Assembly: GCA_005878415.1 (NCBI GenBank)
Contig: VBMM01000178.1
Location: forward strand, 1 to 13,037
DNA length: 13,037 bases
Source: Methanobacteriota archaeon
GTDB taxonomy: Archaea; Thermoplasmatota; Thermoplasmata; RBG-16-68-12
Direction: 5' to 3'
Shown: piece by piece, positions 1 through 6,457 of the stretch
Position numbering within the stretch: the first letter of the stretch is position 1
Layout of the letters: each line of letters begins with the position of its first letter
The notes under the pieces: model-generated
What the model saw: only the letters and a program-made list of their open reading frames with translations
Told to the model about the DNA's origin: nothing
Databases searched by the model: none
Translations under genes and position numbers: made by a program

Positions 1-477
1 GTGGACCTCGGTGGCAAGGTCAAGGTGCGCGAAGCGGAGGTCTTGCCGGCAGAGCGCGTTGCGCTCGCCCCGATCATCAGCGTGGGCCACAAGATTTCGT
101 TCGGCGAAGGCATCGAGAATTTCGTCAGGCGAGGCCTCCTCAAGCGCCCGGTTCGCAAGGGCGATGTCGTCATCGTCCCCGGGATCGCACTCATGGGTGG
201 CGCCTTGCCGTTTATGGTGACGGCGACGACCCCGGAGACGAACGTGCAAGTTGTCGAGCAAACGGAGCTTTCACTCCAGGATACGCCGGTTCGTGAGGGC
301 GCCGCCTTGCCACCGGAGCAGATTCTCGCGGCGTTCGCCGACCGCCTTTCCGATTTGATGGACGAATTTGGAGCTAGATTCTCCGCGATCGGTGGCGAAA
401 TGGGCGAGCGCGCGCAGTCGTTTGCAAGCAAGATCCTCGAAATAATCGAAGAGCTCAGAAAACAAAGGAGTCCCTGA
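1..477 (+). CDS. Stand-alone Cdc48/VAT N-domain-like protein, 5' partial
   Basis: The first codon is GTG, but it reads as an internal valine: the opening VDLGGKVKVREAEV aligns with the middle of the Cdc48/VAT substrate-binding N-domain, where an AGV-x-KVKVRKAEV stretch is typical. The gene therefore begins upstream of the window. Visible residues 1-25 are the end of the double-psi barrel half. Residues about 26-98 match the second (CDC48_2) half, with the typical VRKGDVVIVPG turn (51-61) and a closing TEL-x-L-x-D-TPVREG (88-100). In true Cdc48/VAT an AAA module beginning near YEDIGGL would follow. Here it is replaced by about 58 residues predicted to be helical and charged (101-158), and the protein stops at TGA 475-477. 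It is probably an adaptor-like or substrate-binding protein that works without its own ATPase; that role is inference. Two small same-strand genes follow. Confidence 0.72.
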   Translation: MDLGGKVKVREAEVLPAERVALAPIISVGHKISFGEGIENFVRRGLLKRPVRKGDVVIVPGIALMGGALPFMVTATTPETNVQVVEQTELSLQDTPVREGAALPPEQILAAFADRLSDLMDEFGARFSAIGGEMGERAQSFASKILEIIEELRKQRSP

Positions 478-538
478 AGTCGGAATTTCAAAACGTCAAG
501 CGGAAAGGCTTTAGCGAATCCGAACCGTCGGCAGACCG

Positions 539-1003
539 GTGGCGATTGTAGCGAAGACGGGCATCTTCGGCGGCGGGAAAGTCCGTACCGAGGACGCGGT
601 CTGCAAGGTGCGCCCGGCGGGCGAGGGCTGGTACTCGATTCCAGGGCGCACCTCTGGCGACTCGGGCCGCGTCCGCTACCACGGTGCACGCGACATCCTC
701 GAGATTGAACGACCCGGAGTCAGCCTTACGATTCAGTTCCGATCGGAGATGGAAAAGACTACATTCGAATTGGACCGAATCGCATACGATGTCGCGACGA
801 TGGACTTCGGACGCATCTCAATCCGCGAACGGGGTCGCGCCGTCGTGGATGGTCGCGTGACTCCGGGCGGCGTCCGGATCGACTCAGTGGCTCCGGAGCT
901 GCAGCCAATCGAGCGGGAACTAGCCTTCGGCCTCGCGTTGCGCAGCAACGAGATCGCGAGGAATTTCCGCCAAGCCGATCGGGTCTATCCAGGGACCCGA
1001 TAG
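539..1003 (+). CDS. Small unknown protein, possible tubby/LURP-one-like fold
   Basis: A 154-residue soluble protein with no signal peptide or membrane segment. The start is GTG at 539; the same frame is closed by a TAG at 512 and no better start lies between. No Shine-Dalgarno sits at a useful distance, and the nearest purine run (502-508) is about 30 bases away. The second half alternates short beta-type strands (FELDRIAYDVA at 76-86, ISIRERGRAVVDGRV around 93-107) and ends in a helix of the form ELAFGLALRSNEIARNF. That arrangement (strands, then a long hydrophobic helix of the type LALALAxxxI) recalls tubby/LURP-one-related proteins, which often have scramblase-like or lipid-linked roles. 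The resemblance is weak and by eye only, so no function should be assigned. It lies 61 bp after the Cdc48 N-domain gene and 88 bp before the next small gene, so co-transcription is plausible. Confidence 0.55.
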   Translation: MAIVAKTGIFGGGKVRTEDAVCKVRPAGEGWYSIPGRTSGDSGRVRYHGARDILEIERPGVSLTIQFRSEMEKTTFELDRIAYDVATMDFGRISIRERGRAVVDGRVTPGGVRIDSVAPELQPIERELAFGLALRSNEIARNFRQADRVYPGTR

Positions 1004-1091
1004 GACCGGCACCCATCAGGCGCCGGCGAGAGTCTCCGAGGACGCATCCGCACCCAATTGCGCGGACGAACCTTGATTATCCCACGCATCC

Positions 1092-1550
1092 ATGGCGACT
1101 GGGGAGGTTCGTATCGTGGAGGGTGAGACAATTGTCGGAATCGTGTACAACGCAGAAGGACAGGTCGGCCGGCTCGCCATGCCAAAGCTCTACGACCTCA
1201 TCTTCACGGATCGACGTCTCGTGGGCGTCGTGACTGTGAAGACCGGGGCGGCGCGCATCGCCGGGCAACTGCTCGGCGGGGTGATCGGGCAGGCAGTCGC
1301 GGCGTCGGTCGCGAAAGGCGGGGCGGACAAGAAACGGATGGCGTACGCGGGAATGCCGCTAGACCAAGTTGCGGCACAGAACGCGGCGAACTTCGCGGCG
1401 CCATACGGGTCGATCGAGAACCCGAAGGTCAAGGGACTGTTCTCGAAGCGGCTCGAGATGCGGGTGGGCGGGAAGAAGGCCGTGTTCCGTCTGCCGAAAG
1501 ACCAGGTGCCCGCGACCCAGGCTTTGGTAGAGCGGCAGCTGCCGAAGTAG
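1092..1550 (+). CDS. Small protein with possible PH/GRAM-like domain
   Basis: A 152-residue protein starting at ATG 1092. Residues 34-44 (YDLIFTDRRLV) are the sort of strand-turn-strand seen at the start of bacterial and archaeal PH- or GRAM-like domains, where an 'ILTDKRLI' type motif is common. A glycine-rich hydrophobic stretch follows at 57-75 (AGQLLGGVIGQAVAA), which could be a membrane-contacting helix or a hairpin inserted into the fold. Strands resume at 118-134 (SKRLEMRVGGKKAVFRL), and the final helix (137-149) matches the usual C-terminal helix of a PH fold. No good Shine-Dalgarno is visible. It sits third in a same-strand run after the Cdc48 N-domain gene and a small unknown protein, and converges on the regulator to its right. 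The fold is a guess from pattern; the function is unknown. Confidence 0.55.
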   Translation: MATGEVRIVEGETIVGIVYNAEGQVGRLAMPKLYDLIFTDRRLVGVVTVKTGAARIAGQLLGGVIGQAVAASVAKGGADKKRMAYAGMPLDQVAAQNAANFAAPYGSIENPKVKGLFSKRLEMRVGGKKAVFRLPKDQVPATQALVERQLPK

Positions 1551-1581
1551 CGGTTGCAAAGGCCGCCACCGCGATCTTTAG

Positions 1582-1776
1582 TCAGGTTGTTCGGCGTCGG
1601 TCCCATCGCGCCGTTTCCTCGTCAACCCAGGCCTCGATGCGCTCCGCGGCATAGGCGGTCGCGAGCGGGAACACGAGCCCCGCCTGCTCCGGACCGGCGA
1701 TTTCCTTCGCGGTCGCCTCATCGTGCAGGACTTCCGCGAACGTCGACGCCCGGCAGAATACGTAGATGGCCGGCGG
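1582..1776 (-). pseudogene. Displaced C-terminal part of the double winged-helix regulator (frameshifted)
   Basis: Reading the minus strand in the neighbouring frame gives AIYVFCRASTFAEVLHDEA and then a further sensible stretch to the TGA at 1582-1584. It has a plausible strand-helix pattern (VYVFC, AEVLHDEATAKEI, AGLVFPLATAYAAERIEAWV) of the kind seen in the effector half of these regulators. It has no start of its own that makes sense. Dropping one base from the GGCCGGCGG run at 1768-1776 joins it cleanly to the upstream frame, giving LLLYNMSA followed by AIYVF. It is most likely the true end of the regulator, separated by one surplus base that is either a sequencing error or a real mutation. 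Confidence 0.6.
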
Positions 1777-2395
1777 ACATGTTGTAGAGGAGGAGTCCCT
1801 GAGCTCGTGCGCCGCTGAGGGATGTCTCAATCATGAGCGTGCCGTCCCGGATCAGCGCATCGCGGTCTCGTCGGACCGTCTTCGGCGAGAGGCGCACTCG
1901 ATCCGCGAGGGTCCGCACGGGCATGCGCGGCTCGCGGACGAGGGGCCGCATCACCCGCCAGTCGATCGGCGAGAGGACGACGGGTGCCGGCGGCGGACGG
2001 ACGGGCCGCGGACGGACTGTGAAGACCGGTTCGCCAAAGGCGCGGACGAGTTCGTCCGGAGGCCCTCCGTCATCGTCGACCGGATACGCGATCGTCGACA
2101 CGAGGCCATCCTGGCGGAGGTGGGAGGACACCACCGGATCGACGCGGATCGCCTCCTGGACCGCCTCCGGCCCCGCGCCGGTCTTTCGGAAGACGAACAC
2201 GCGTCGCTGACGACCGAAAACTTCGGGGGCGGGAATTCCTCGGAATCCGTTGAAGACGCCTTCGGCGGCGAGCCGCTCGAGGCGGGCCTTCGTAGCGGTC
2301 CCCGAGACGCCGGTCGCCCGGCCGAGAGCTTCGTGGCCCGCGAGCGGTTCGCGGAGCAAGCGCGCGAGCAGCTGGAAGTCTCGCTCGTCGACCAT
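1718..2395 (-). CDS. Double winged-helix transcriptional regulator (AsnC/Lrp-type HTH), C-terminus out of frame
   Basis: The ATG at 2395 opens a 225-residue frame containing two AsnC-type winged-helix DNA-binding domains. The first is at about 5-48 (DFQLLARLLREPLAG, then GVSGTATKARLERLAAEG). The second is at about 143-186 (PIDWRVMRPLVREPRMPVRTLADRVRLSPKTVRRDRDALIRDG). They are joined by a linker with an Arg/Pro-rich run near 125-138. Tandem-HTH regulators of this build are frequent in Thermoplasmata-like archaea. The reading frame as given is probably wrong from about residue 207: the last 18 residues (GHLRILPGVDVRGSPAR and one before) look like noncoding read-through, while the +1 frame continues a sensible domain to 1582 (separate entry). 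The corrected protein would be about 270 residues. It lies 79 bp downstream of the marR-like gene on the same strand. Its ligand and targets are unknown. Confidence 0.7.
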   Translation of the reverse strand: MVDERDFQLLARLLREPLAGHEALGRATGVSGTATKARLERLAAEGVFNGFRGIPAPEVFGRQRRVFVFRKTGAGPEAVQEAIRVDPVVSSHLRQDGLVSTIAYPVDDDGGPPDELVRAFGEPVFTVRPRPVRPPPAPVVLSPIDWRVMRPLVREPRMPVRTLADRVRLSPKTVRRDRDALIRDGTLMIETSLSGARAQGLLLYNMSAGHLRILPGVDVRGSPAR

Positions 2396-2474
2396 CGGAC
2401 GGAGGCTGCGCTAAAAAGATGCCGCCATTTCAAGTCGTGCGTCCGTCATCCTATTGAAGGTGCGTCGCGCCCGC

Positions 2475-2981
2475 CTAGTGGCGCAATCGCGCCGCGGGAC
2501 GTCGAATTGGAGTTGCGCGTGGTTGGCCCGAGCTGAGCTTCTCGAGAAGCTGCTGGAGTTGCGCGATCTCCGGGAGAGTCCACGCCTCGAACGCCTCCGA
2601 GAGCATGTCCGCGGAGGCGCGGCGCACCTTCTCGAAGCGTTTTCGGGCCTTGGACGTCAGCTTGACGTCCACGACGCGTCGGTCCTCCGCGCTCCGCTTG
2701 CGAGTGACCAACCCCGCCGCTTCGAGCTTGTCGAGCAGGCCCGTGATGTTCCCAGTCGTGACGCTGAGGGCCTCCGCGAGGTCCTTCGGGGTGGCGGTCC
2801 CTCGATGAATCAGGGCGCGTAGCAGGGCCATCTGGCCTACCGACATTCCGTCTTCGGCGAACGCACCGCGGACGCAGCCGTGAAGTTGGGCCATGACGTG
2901 GCGGAGGCTTCGAAACGTCTCCTCAACCGCGACGCGTCGGGAAGATGGATTCACCGCGACGAGGTACACGGCCCCTGCCAC
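2475..2981 (-). CDS. MarR-family transcriptional regulator
   Basis: A 168-residue winged-helix repressor-type protein. The N-terminal helix (about 20-44, ETFRSLRHVMAQLHG) is followed by the MarR core: MSVGQMALLRALIHRG (46-61), the HTH pair TPKDLAEALSVTTGNITGLLDKLEAAGLV (64-92), and the wing with the family-diagnostic DRR (RSAEDRRVVDVKLTSKARKRF, about 96-116). A long C-terminal dimerisation helix follows, then a basic tail. The start is uncertain. GTG at 2981 lies about 30 bases from a TATA-like GTTAAGATA on the minus strand (3011-3019), which fits leaderless transcription; GTG codons at 2969 and 2954 are alternatives. The gene is divergent from a drug-exporter ABC pair across a short region with a perfect palindrome, so autoregulation and control of the exporter are likely. 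Its inducer is unknown. Confidence 0.88.
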   Translation of the reverse strand: MAGAVYLVAVNPSSRRVAVEETFRSLRHVMAQLHGCVRGAFAEDGMSVGQMALLRALIHRGTATPKDLAEALSVTTGNITGLLDKLEAAGLVTRKRSAEDRRVVDVKLTSKARKRFEKVRRASADMLSEAFEAWTLPEIAQLQQLLEKLSSGQPRATPIRRPAARLRH

Positions 2982-3000
2982 ATGAACCTTAGGATTCGCT

Positions 3001-3034
3001 TACTCGCGAGTATCTTAACACCTAACTATTTAGG
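3001..3034. promoter_or_regulatory. Divergent promoter/operator region between marR-like gene and ABC exporter
   Basis: Bases 3001-3012 form a perfect 12-bp palindrome (TACTCGCGAGTA). Bases 3021-3034 form a second inverted repeat, CCTAA-CTAT-TTAGG. The second contains a TATA-like CTATTTAG (3026-3033), 25-32 bases before the exporter ATG. On the other strand GTTAAGATA (3011-3019) is placed about 30 bases from the marR GTG. The palindrome overlaps the marR promoter spacing, as expected for a MarR dimer site. Assignment as operator is inference from position and symmetry. Confidence 0.55.
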
Positions 3035-3057
3035 GGACGGCCTCTTCGGGAGGCGCC

Positions 3058-4137
3058 ATGTCGGAAGCCGTCACACCCCGGCCTGACAGCAAGAAGAAAG
3101 CCGTTCCGGCACGCTCATCGAAGGGTTCCCTCATCGATGTCCGTCACCTCGTGAAGGTGTATGCAGGCGGCGGCCAAGAAGAAGTGAAGGCCGTCAACGA
3201 CGTCAGCTTCTCCGTATCCGAGGGCGAGTTCTTCGGCTTCCTCGGACCCAACGGCGCGGGAAAGACGACGGTCATTCGAATCATCACGACCCTCCTCCCG
3301 AAGACGAGCGGCTCGATTCGCGTGGCGGGCATGGACGTCGAACGTGACGGTGCCCAGATCCGGAGGATCATCGGGTACACGGGGCAGTCGATCGGCGTCG
3401 ATGGCGAACTCACGGGCCGGGAGAATCTCTGGTTGATCGGACGACTCTACCACATGCCCAAGTCGCTCGTGAAGGAGAGAGTGGAGGAACTGCTCGAAGT
3501 CTTGCAGTTGAAGGATGCCGCCGATCGGCGCGCGTACACCTATTCAGGAGGGATGCGGCGGAGGCTCGACCTGGGTGCGGGCCTCGTGCATCACCCCCGG
3601 ATCCTCTTCCTCGACGAACCGACGACGGGCCTCGATCCGCAAACCCGGAACGCGGTATGGGAGTACCTGCGCCGCCTGCACAGGGAAGAGAAGATGACCA
3701 TCTTCCTCACGACCCAGTACATGGAAGAGGCCGATCAGCTGTGCCAGCGCATCGCGATCATCGATCAGGGCAAGATCGTGGCCGAGGGCAGTCCCACGGA
3801 GCTGAAGGCCGCAATCGGTGCGGACATCATCACGGTCCGCATCACGAGAGACGAAGCTTTCGAGAAGAGCCGGGATCGGGCTCTGGAAATCGCCCGGATG
3901 GTCCCCGGCGTGAGTCGCGCGACGATCTTCGATGAGGGCGTGAGCGCCCACACGGCCGACGGCGGCGCGACCCTGCTCGAAGTCTTGCGCCGGCTCGACA
4001 CGGAGAAAGTCCCCGTCCATCAGGTCGCGCTCGCGCACCCCACGCTCGACGAGGTGTTCCTGCAGCACACGGGGCGGCAGATGCGCGTCGAGGAAGTGAA
4101 GCCGATGTCGCGGGGATTCGGCCGCCGGAGGCGATAA
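3058..4137 (+). CDS. ABC exporter ATPase, DrrA-type multidrug/daunorubicin resistance family
   Basis: A 359-residue cytoplasmic nucleotide-binding subunit of an ABC-2 exporter. Residues 24-245 are the ATPase domain: Walker A GPNGAGKT (63-70), Q-loop Gln110, signature YSGGMRRRL (162-170) and Walker B ILFLDEP (182-188). The H-loop position has glutamine (LTTQYMEEAD, 217-225), as in known DrrA proteins. The DrrA-type extension after about 250 ends in a segment (VALAHPTLDEVFLQHTGR) typical of this subfamily. A GGGAGG Shine-Dalgarno at 3048-3053 lies 4 bases before the ATG and supports the start. About 25 N-terminal residues before the ATPase domain are basic and look unstructured. The permease follows after a single base, so the two form one transporter. 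The substrate cannot be read from sequence; an amphipathic drug, lipid or toxic metabolite is usual. Control by the divergent MarR protein is likely. Confidence 0.93.
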   Translation: MSEAVTPRPDSKKKAVPARSSKGSLIDVRHLVKVYAGGGQEEVKAVNDVSFSVSEGEFFGFLGPNGAGKTTVIRIITTLLPKTSGSIRVAGMDVERDGAQIRRIIGYTGQSIGVDGELTGRENLWLIGRLYHMPKSLVKERVEELLEVLQLKDAADRRAYTYSGGMRRRLDLGAGLVHHPRILFLDEPTTGLDPQTRNAVWEYLRRLHREEKMTIFLTTQYMEEADQLCQRIAIIDQGKIVAEGSPTELKAAIGADIITVRITRDEAFEKSRDRALEIARMVPGVSRATIFDEGVSAHTADGGATLLEVLRRLDTEKVPVHQVALAHPTLDEVFLQHTGRQMRVEEVKPMSRGFGRRRR

Positions 4138-4138
4138 C

Positions 4139-5017
4139 ATGGTCACAGACGTTGGACACGCACAGCGGGTCATCACGCGGACGCGAGATTCGGAAACGAG
4201 CGGCGGGGTCCTGACGGAGATTGGCCTCGTCACGTGGCGGAGCCTGGTGAAGCTCACGAGGACGCCGGTCCTCCTGTTCTTCAGCCTCTTCATGCCGCTC
4301 ATCTGGCTCGTCATGTTCAGCCAGACGTTTGGGACCGTGTTCTCTTCGGCCACGAGCGGCGGGTTGCCAGGAGGTGGGTCTCCGACCCCGCTCCCGTACG
4401 ACTACGTCGCCGTCCTCCTGCCCGGCATCACGGTCATGACGGCCATCCAGAGCGCGTCCCAGTCGGGCTTCGCGATGGTGTCCGATCTCGAGTCCGGATT
4501 CATGGACAAGTTCTTCGTCGCACCGATCCGCCGGAGCAGCGTGCTGGCCGGCAAACTCCTCGCCGACGGACTGCGGATGGCGGCGCAGGCCGGGATCATC
4601 CTCGGCATCGCGGCCCTCCTCACCCTCGCCGGCTGGCGGATCCCGTTCGCGACGGGCGTCTTCGGAGCGGTGCTGATCATGTTCCTCGCCGCGGCGTTCG
4701 GCGTGGCTTTCTCCGGTCTCTCGAACACCGTCGCGCTGAGGACGAAGAACACGGAGTCGACGATGATGGTGAGCTTCTCGCTCACCTTCCCGCTGCTCTT
4801 CCTGAGCACCGCGATGCTCCCCAAGGCGCTCCTGCCCTCGTGGGTCCAGAGCTTCTCGACGGTCAACCCGGTCAGCTACATGGCCGATGCCGCTCGCGCG
4901 CTCATCCTCACCGGATACGATTGGACCGCGCTGGGGAACGCGATCATCGCCATCGCCGCATTCGGGATCATCCTGAACGGTCTTGCGGTCATGGCGTTCC
5001 GCGCGCAGGGGAAGTAA
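4139..5017 (+). CDS. ABC-2 type permease, DrrB-like exporter subunit
   Basis: A 292-residue integral membrane protein with six likely membrane segments (about 44-64, 86-108, 150-166, 173-196, 208-230, 265-286), as expected for an ABC-2 permease. The stretch GFMDKFFVAPIRRSSVLAGK (120-139), between the second and third segments, is the conserved coupling region of DrrB-like permeases. NPVSYMADAARALIL (243-257), before the last segment, is also typical. The ATG at 4139 follows the ATPase stop (TAA 4135-4137) by one base, so translation is probably coupled. The first 35 residues are cytoplasmic. It pairs with the upstream ATPase to export an unknown compound. The next gene converges on it with only 25 bp between the two stop codons. 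Confidence 0.9.
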   Translation: MVTDVGHAQRVITRTRDSETSGGVLTEIGLVTWRSLVKLTRTPVLLFFSLFMPLIWLVMFSQTFGTVFSSATSGGLPGGGSPTPLPYDYVAVLLPGITVMTAIQSASQSGFAMVSDLESGFMDKFFVAPIRRSSVLAGKLLADGLRMAAQAGIILGIAALLTLAGWRIPFATGVFGAVLIMFLAAAFGVAFSGLSNTVALRTKNTESTMMVSFSLTFPLLFLSTAMLPKALLPSWVQSFSTVNPVSYMADAARALILTGYDWTALGNAIIAIAAFGIILNGLAVMAFRAQGK

Positions 5018-5042
5018 GCCGCCACCCGCGATCGATGAATGC

Positions 5043-5630
5043 CTAGGCGGGCGTGGTCGAGAAGGTCGACCCGATCCGCTGCCGCGCGGATGCCTCGGTG
5101 GGTAGAGCGACCATCGCCGGATCCGCGAGCCCGTGCGCGTCTCGGCTCTCGACCAGGACGGAGATCGCGTTCGAGGCCACGCGGGCGATCGATGTCGCGT
5201 CCTCCCACGTCCCGAGGTGCGCTTCGTTGGCGGCCTCGAACTCGCGGACGAATCGGATGAGATCGCGACCGAACGGGCCGTCGCCGGCGCCACGGTACAC
5301 CGCGCAGGCGCTGACGAATCGACCATGGACGGCGACGAGCCCCTCGTCCCCGAATCGCTGGCTCGTCAGGTGGAATTCGCGGGCCGCCGTCGGCGTATCG
5401 ACGAAGGTCCGGACGGCGCCCAGGACGGGGCCGAGTTCGTCCGCCGCGATCGGCGGCACGAAGTCCGAGGCGACGGTCGCGAGCGGGTCGCCGCTCCGAT
5501 GGAACAGGTACACGGCGCGGACCGCGTGGTCCGCCCCCCGCCACCGCAGGCCGATGGGGAAGGCCATCATCGCAATCATCGCCGGGACGAGCAGGATCAG
5601 GAAGTCGGCCACCACGAACCCCTCGGTCAC
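5043..5630 (-). CDS. Membrane-anchored sensor-like protein, possible roadblock/longin-like domain
   Basis: A 195-residue protein starting at GTG 5630 (VTEGFVVADF). Residues 8-28 form one hydrophobic membrane helix (DFLILLVPAMIAMMAFPIG), leaving the rest on one side of the membrane. Residues about 38-160 have the pattern AVYLFHRSGDPLATV...LGPVLGAVRTFVDT...RRFGDEG-type turn (here QRFGDEGLVAVHGRFVSACAVYRG)...DLIRFVREFEAANEAHLGTWEDAT. This resembles a family of archaeal sensory or scaffold domains that read roughly 'vyLihrdGrLla...mL.av..FV...f......G...v.i..g....lavv..G...l...i..il..ie...'. The exact family name is uncertain; a roadblock/longin-type fold is my best guess. It has no kinase or methyl-accepting domain. 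It is divergent from the GST-like gene, and the shared upstream region carries repeated GTCAA boxes. Confidence 0.6.
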   Translation of the reverse strand: MTEGFVVADFLILLVPAMIAMMAFPIGLRWRGADHAVRAVYLFHRSGDPLATVASDFVPPIAADELGPVLGAVRTFVDTPTAAREFHLTSQRFGDEGLVAVHGRFVSACAVYRGAGDGPFGRDLIRFVREFEAANEAHLGTWEDATSIARVASNAISVLVESRDAHGLADPAMVALPTEASARQRIGSTFSTTPA

Positions 5631-5645
5631 CGAACCGGGCCGGGG

Positions 5646-5691
5646 GTCAATACGATTTGGTCAACGCCGGTTGAGTCAACTGGAATTGAGT
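5646..5691. promoter_or_regulatory. Spaced GTCAA / TTGAGT repeats in divergent intergenic region
   Basis: GTCAA occurs at 5646-5650, 5660-5664 and 5675-5679, giving steps of 14 and 15 bases. TTGAGT occurs at 5671-5676 and 5686-5691, a step of 15. Bases 5661-5674 form an inverted repeat TCAAC-GCCG-GTTGA. The cluster starts 15 bases upstream of the GTG start at 5630 on the minus strand and ends 46 bases upstream of the ATG at 5738. It looks like an operator for a protein that binds as a dimer or repeated unit on successive turns, but no cognate regulator is identified. Confidence 0.4.
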
Positions 5692-5737
5692 AACGCGGCC
5701 ACCACATCCTCAAGCCCGCTCGTGCGTTCGCTCCGCC

Positions 5738-6370
5738 ATGGCCTCCCGTCCGCTCCTGTACTCCATGGACATCAGCCACTACTGCGTCGCCGCGGACCGC
5801 ATGCTCGTGTTCAAGGGCGTCGAATTCGACACGCGCTACGTCCCGTACCACGACAAGCGCGAACTGATCAAAGCGACGGGCCAAGACTACGTGCCCACGC
5901 TGATCTGGGACGGGAAGACGGTCCTGTGGTACGACATCCCAGATTTCCTCGAGGCGCAGCGTCCCAAGCCGACGCTCTATCCGTGGGGCCAGAAGGGCCT
6001 CGCGGCCACGCTCGAGAACTGGGGCCATCAGGTCCTCGAGGAGCGGGTGTGGCGGTACGTCGTCACGAAGATCCCGCCGGTCCTGAAGGACGACTTCGAG
6101 CGATGGGTGTTCGAGGAAATGCAGACGCGGGCCCGCGGGCCATGGCACGTGCTCGAGATGCGCCGGGAGGAGTTCCGGCAAGATATGAACAAACACCTCG
6201 CGATGGTCGAGGCGATCCTCCAAGGCCGCGACTGGATCCTCGGGGAGCCGAGCCTCGCGGACTTCGGGATCTACGGGTCGGTGTCGCCCCTCCTGACGGC
6301 CGGCGAGAAGGTGCCGGACGAGTTCCCGCGCCTCGCCGCATGGGTCGCCCGCGTCCAGAAGCTTCGATGA
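5738..6370 (+). CDS. Glutathione S-transferase-family protein
   Basis: A 210-residue soluble protein with the GST two-domain layout. The N-terminal thioredoxin-like half (1-74) starts with LLYSMDISHYCVAADRMLVFKGVEFD (6-31), where SHYC (13-16) sits at the active-site position usually occupied by S/C-P-Y-C. The conserved cis-proline is Pro53 in VPTLIWDGK. The residues that normally bind the glutamyl part of glutathione are unusual: D66-I67 stands where E/D-S is expected, followed by a typical PDFLEAQRP. The helical C-terminal half (about 86-210) has the N-capping/hydrophobic-staple motif EPSLADFGIYGSVSPLL (170-186). Most archaea lack glutathione, so the thiol partner could differ, or the protein may act as a reductase or isomerase. 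The family is well supported; the substrate is unknown. It converges on hisS. Confidence 0.82.
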   Translation: MASRPLLYSMDISHYCVAADRMLVFKGVEFDTRYVPYHDKRELIKATGQDYVPTLIWDGKTVLWYDIPDFLEAQRPKPTLYPWGQKGLAATLENWGHQVLEERVWRYVVTKIPPVLKDDFERWVFEEMQTRARGPWHVLEMRREEFRQDMNKHLAMVEAILQGRDWILGEPSLADFGIYGSVSPLLTAGEKVPDEFPRLAAWVARVQKLR

Positions 6371-6433
6371 CCGTCGCCGTCCCAACCGGCCGTCACCCTT
6401 GGATGGCAGGCATCAGTCGCACTTCGGTTCGGG

Positions 6434-6455
6434 CAAAGGCCCCTCTCCGCCTTTG
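6434..6455. terminator. Hairpin between convergent GST-like gene and hisS
   Basis: CAAAGGC (6434-6440) and GCCTTTG (6449-6455) form a perfect 7-bp stem with an 8-base loop. On the minus strand it starts three bases after the hisS stop codon (6458-6460). On the plus strand it is followed by TTCT and comes 63 bases after the GST-like stop. Its position between two converging genes suggests a bidirectional terminator or 3'-end structure. Archaeal termination usually relies on T-runs more than hairpins, so the role is uncertain. Confidence 0.35.
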
Positions 6456-6457
6456 TT

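Noticed and set aside
1550..1572. Possible hairpin GCGGT...ACCGC at the convergent gene ends
   Set aside because: Only a 5-bp stem with a 13-base loop in GC-rich DNA; too weak to call a terminator.
1766..2536. Plus-strand open frame opposite the double winged-helix regulator
   Set aside because: Asp/Arg/Glu/His-rich composition without motifs; the opposite strand carries two clear winged-helix domains.
3842..5326. Long open frame on the minus strand across the exporter permease
   Set aside because: Arg/Ser/Pro/His-rich shadow of the strongly supported ABC genes on the plus strand, as expected in GC-rich DNA.
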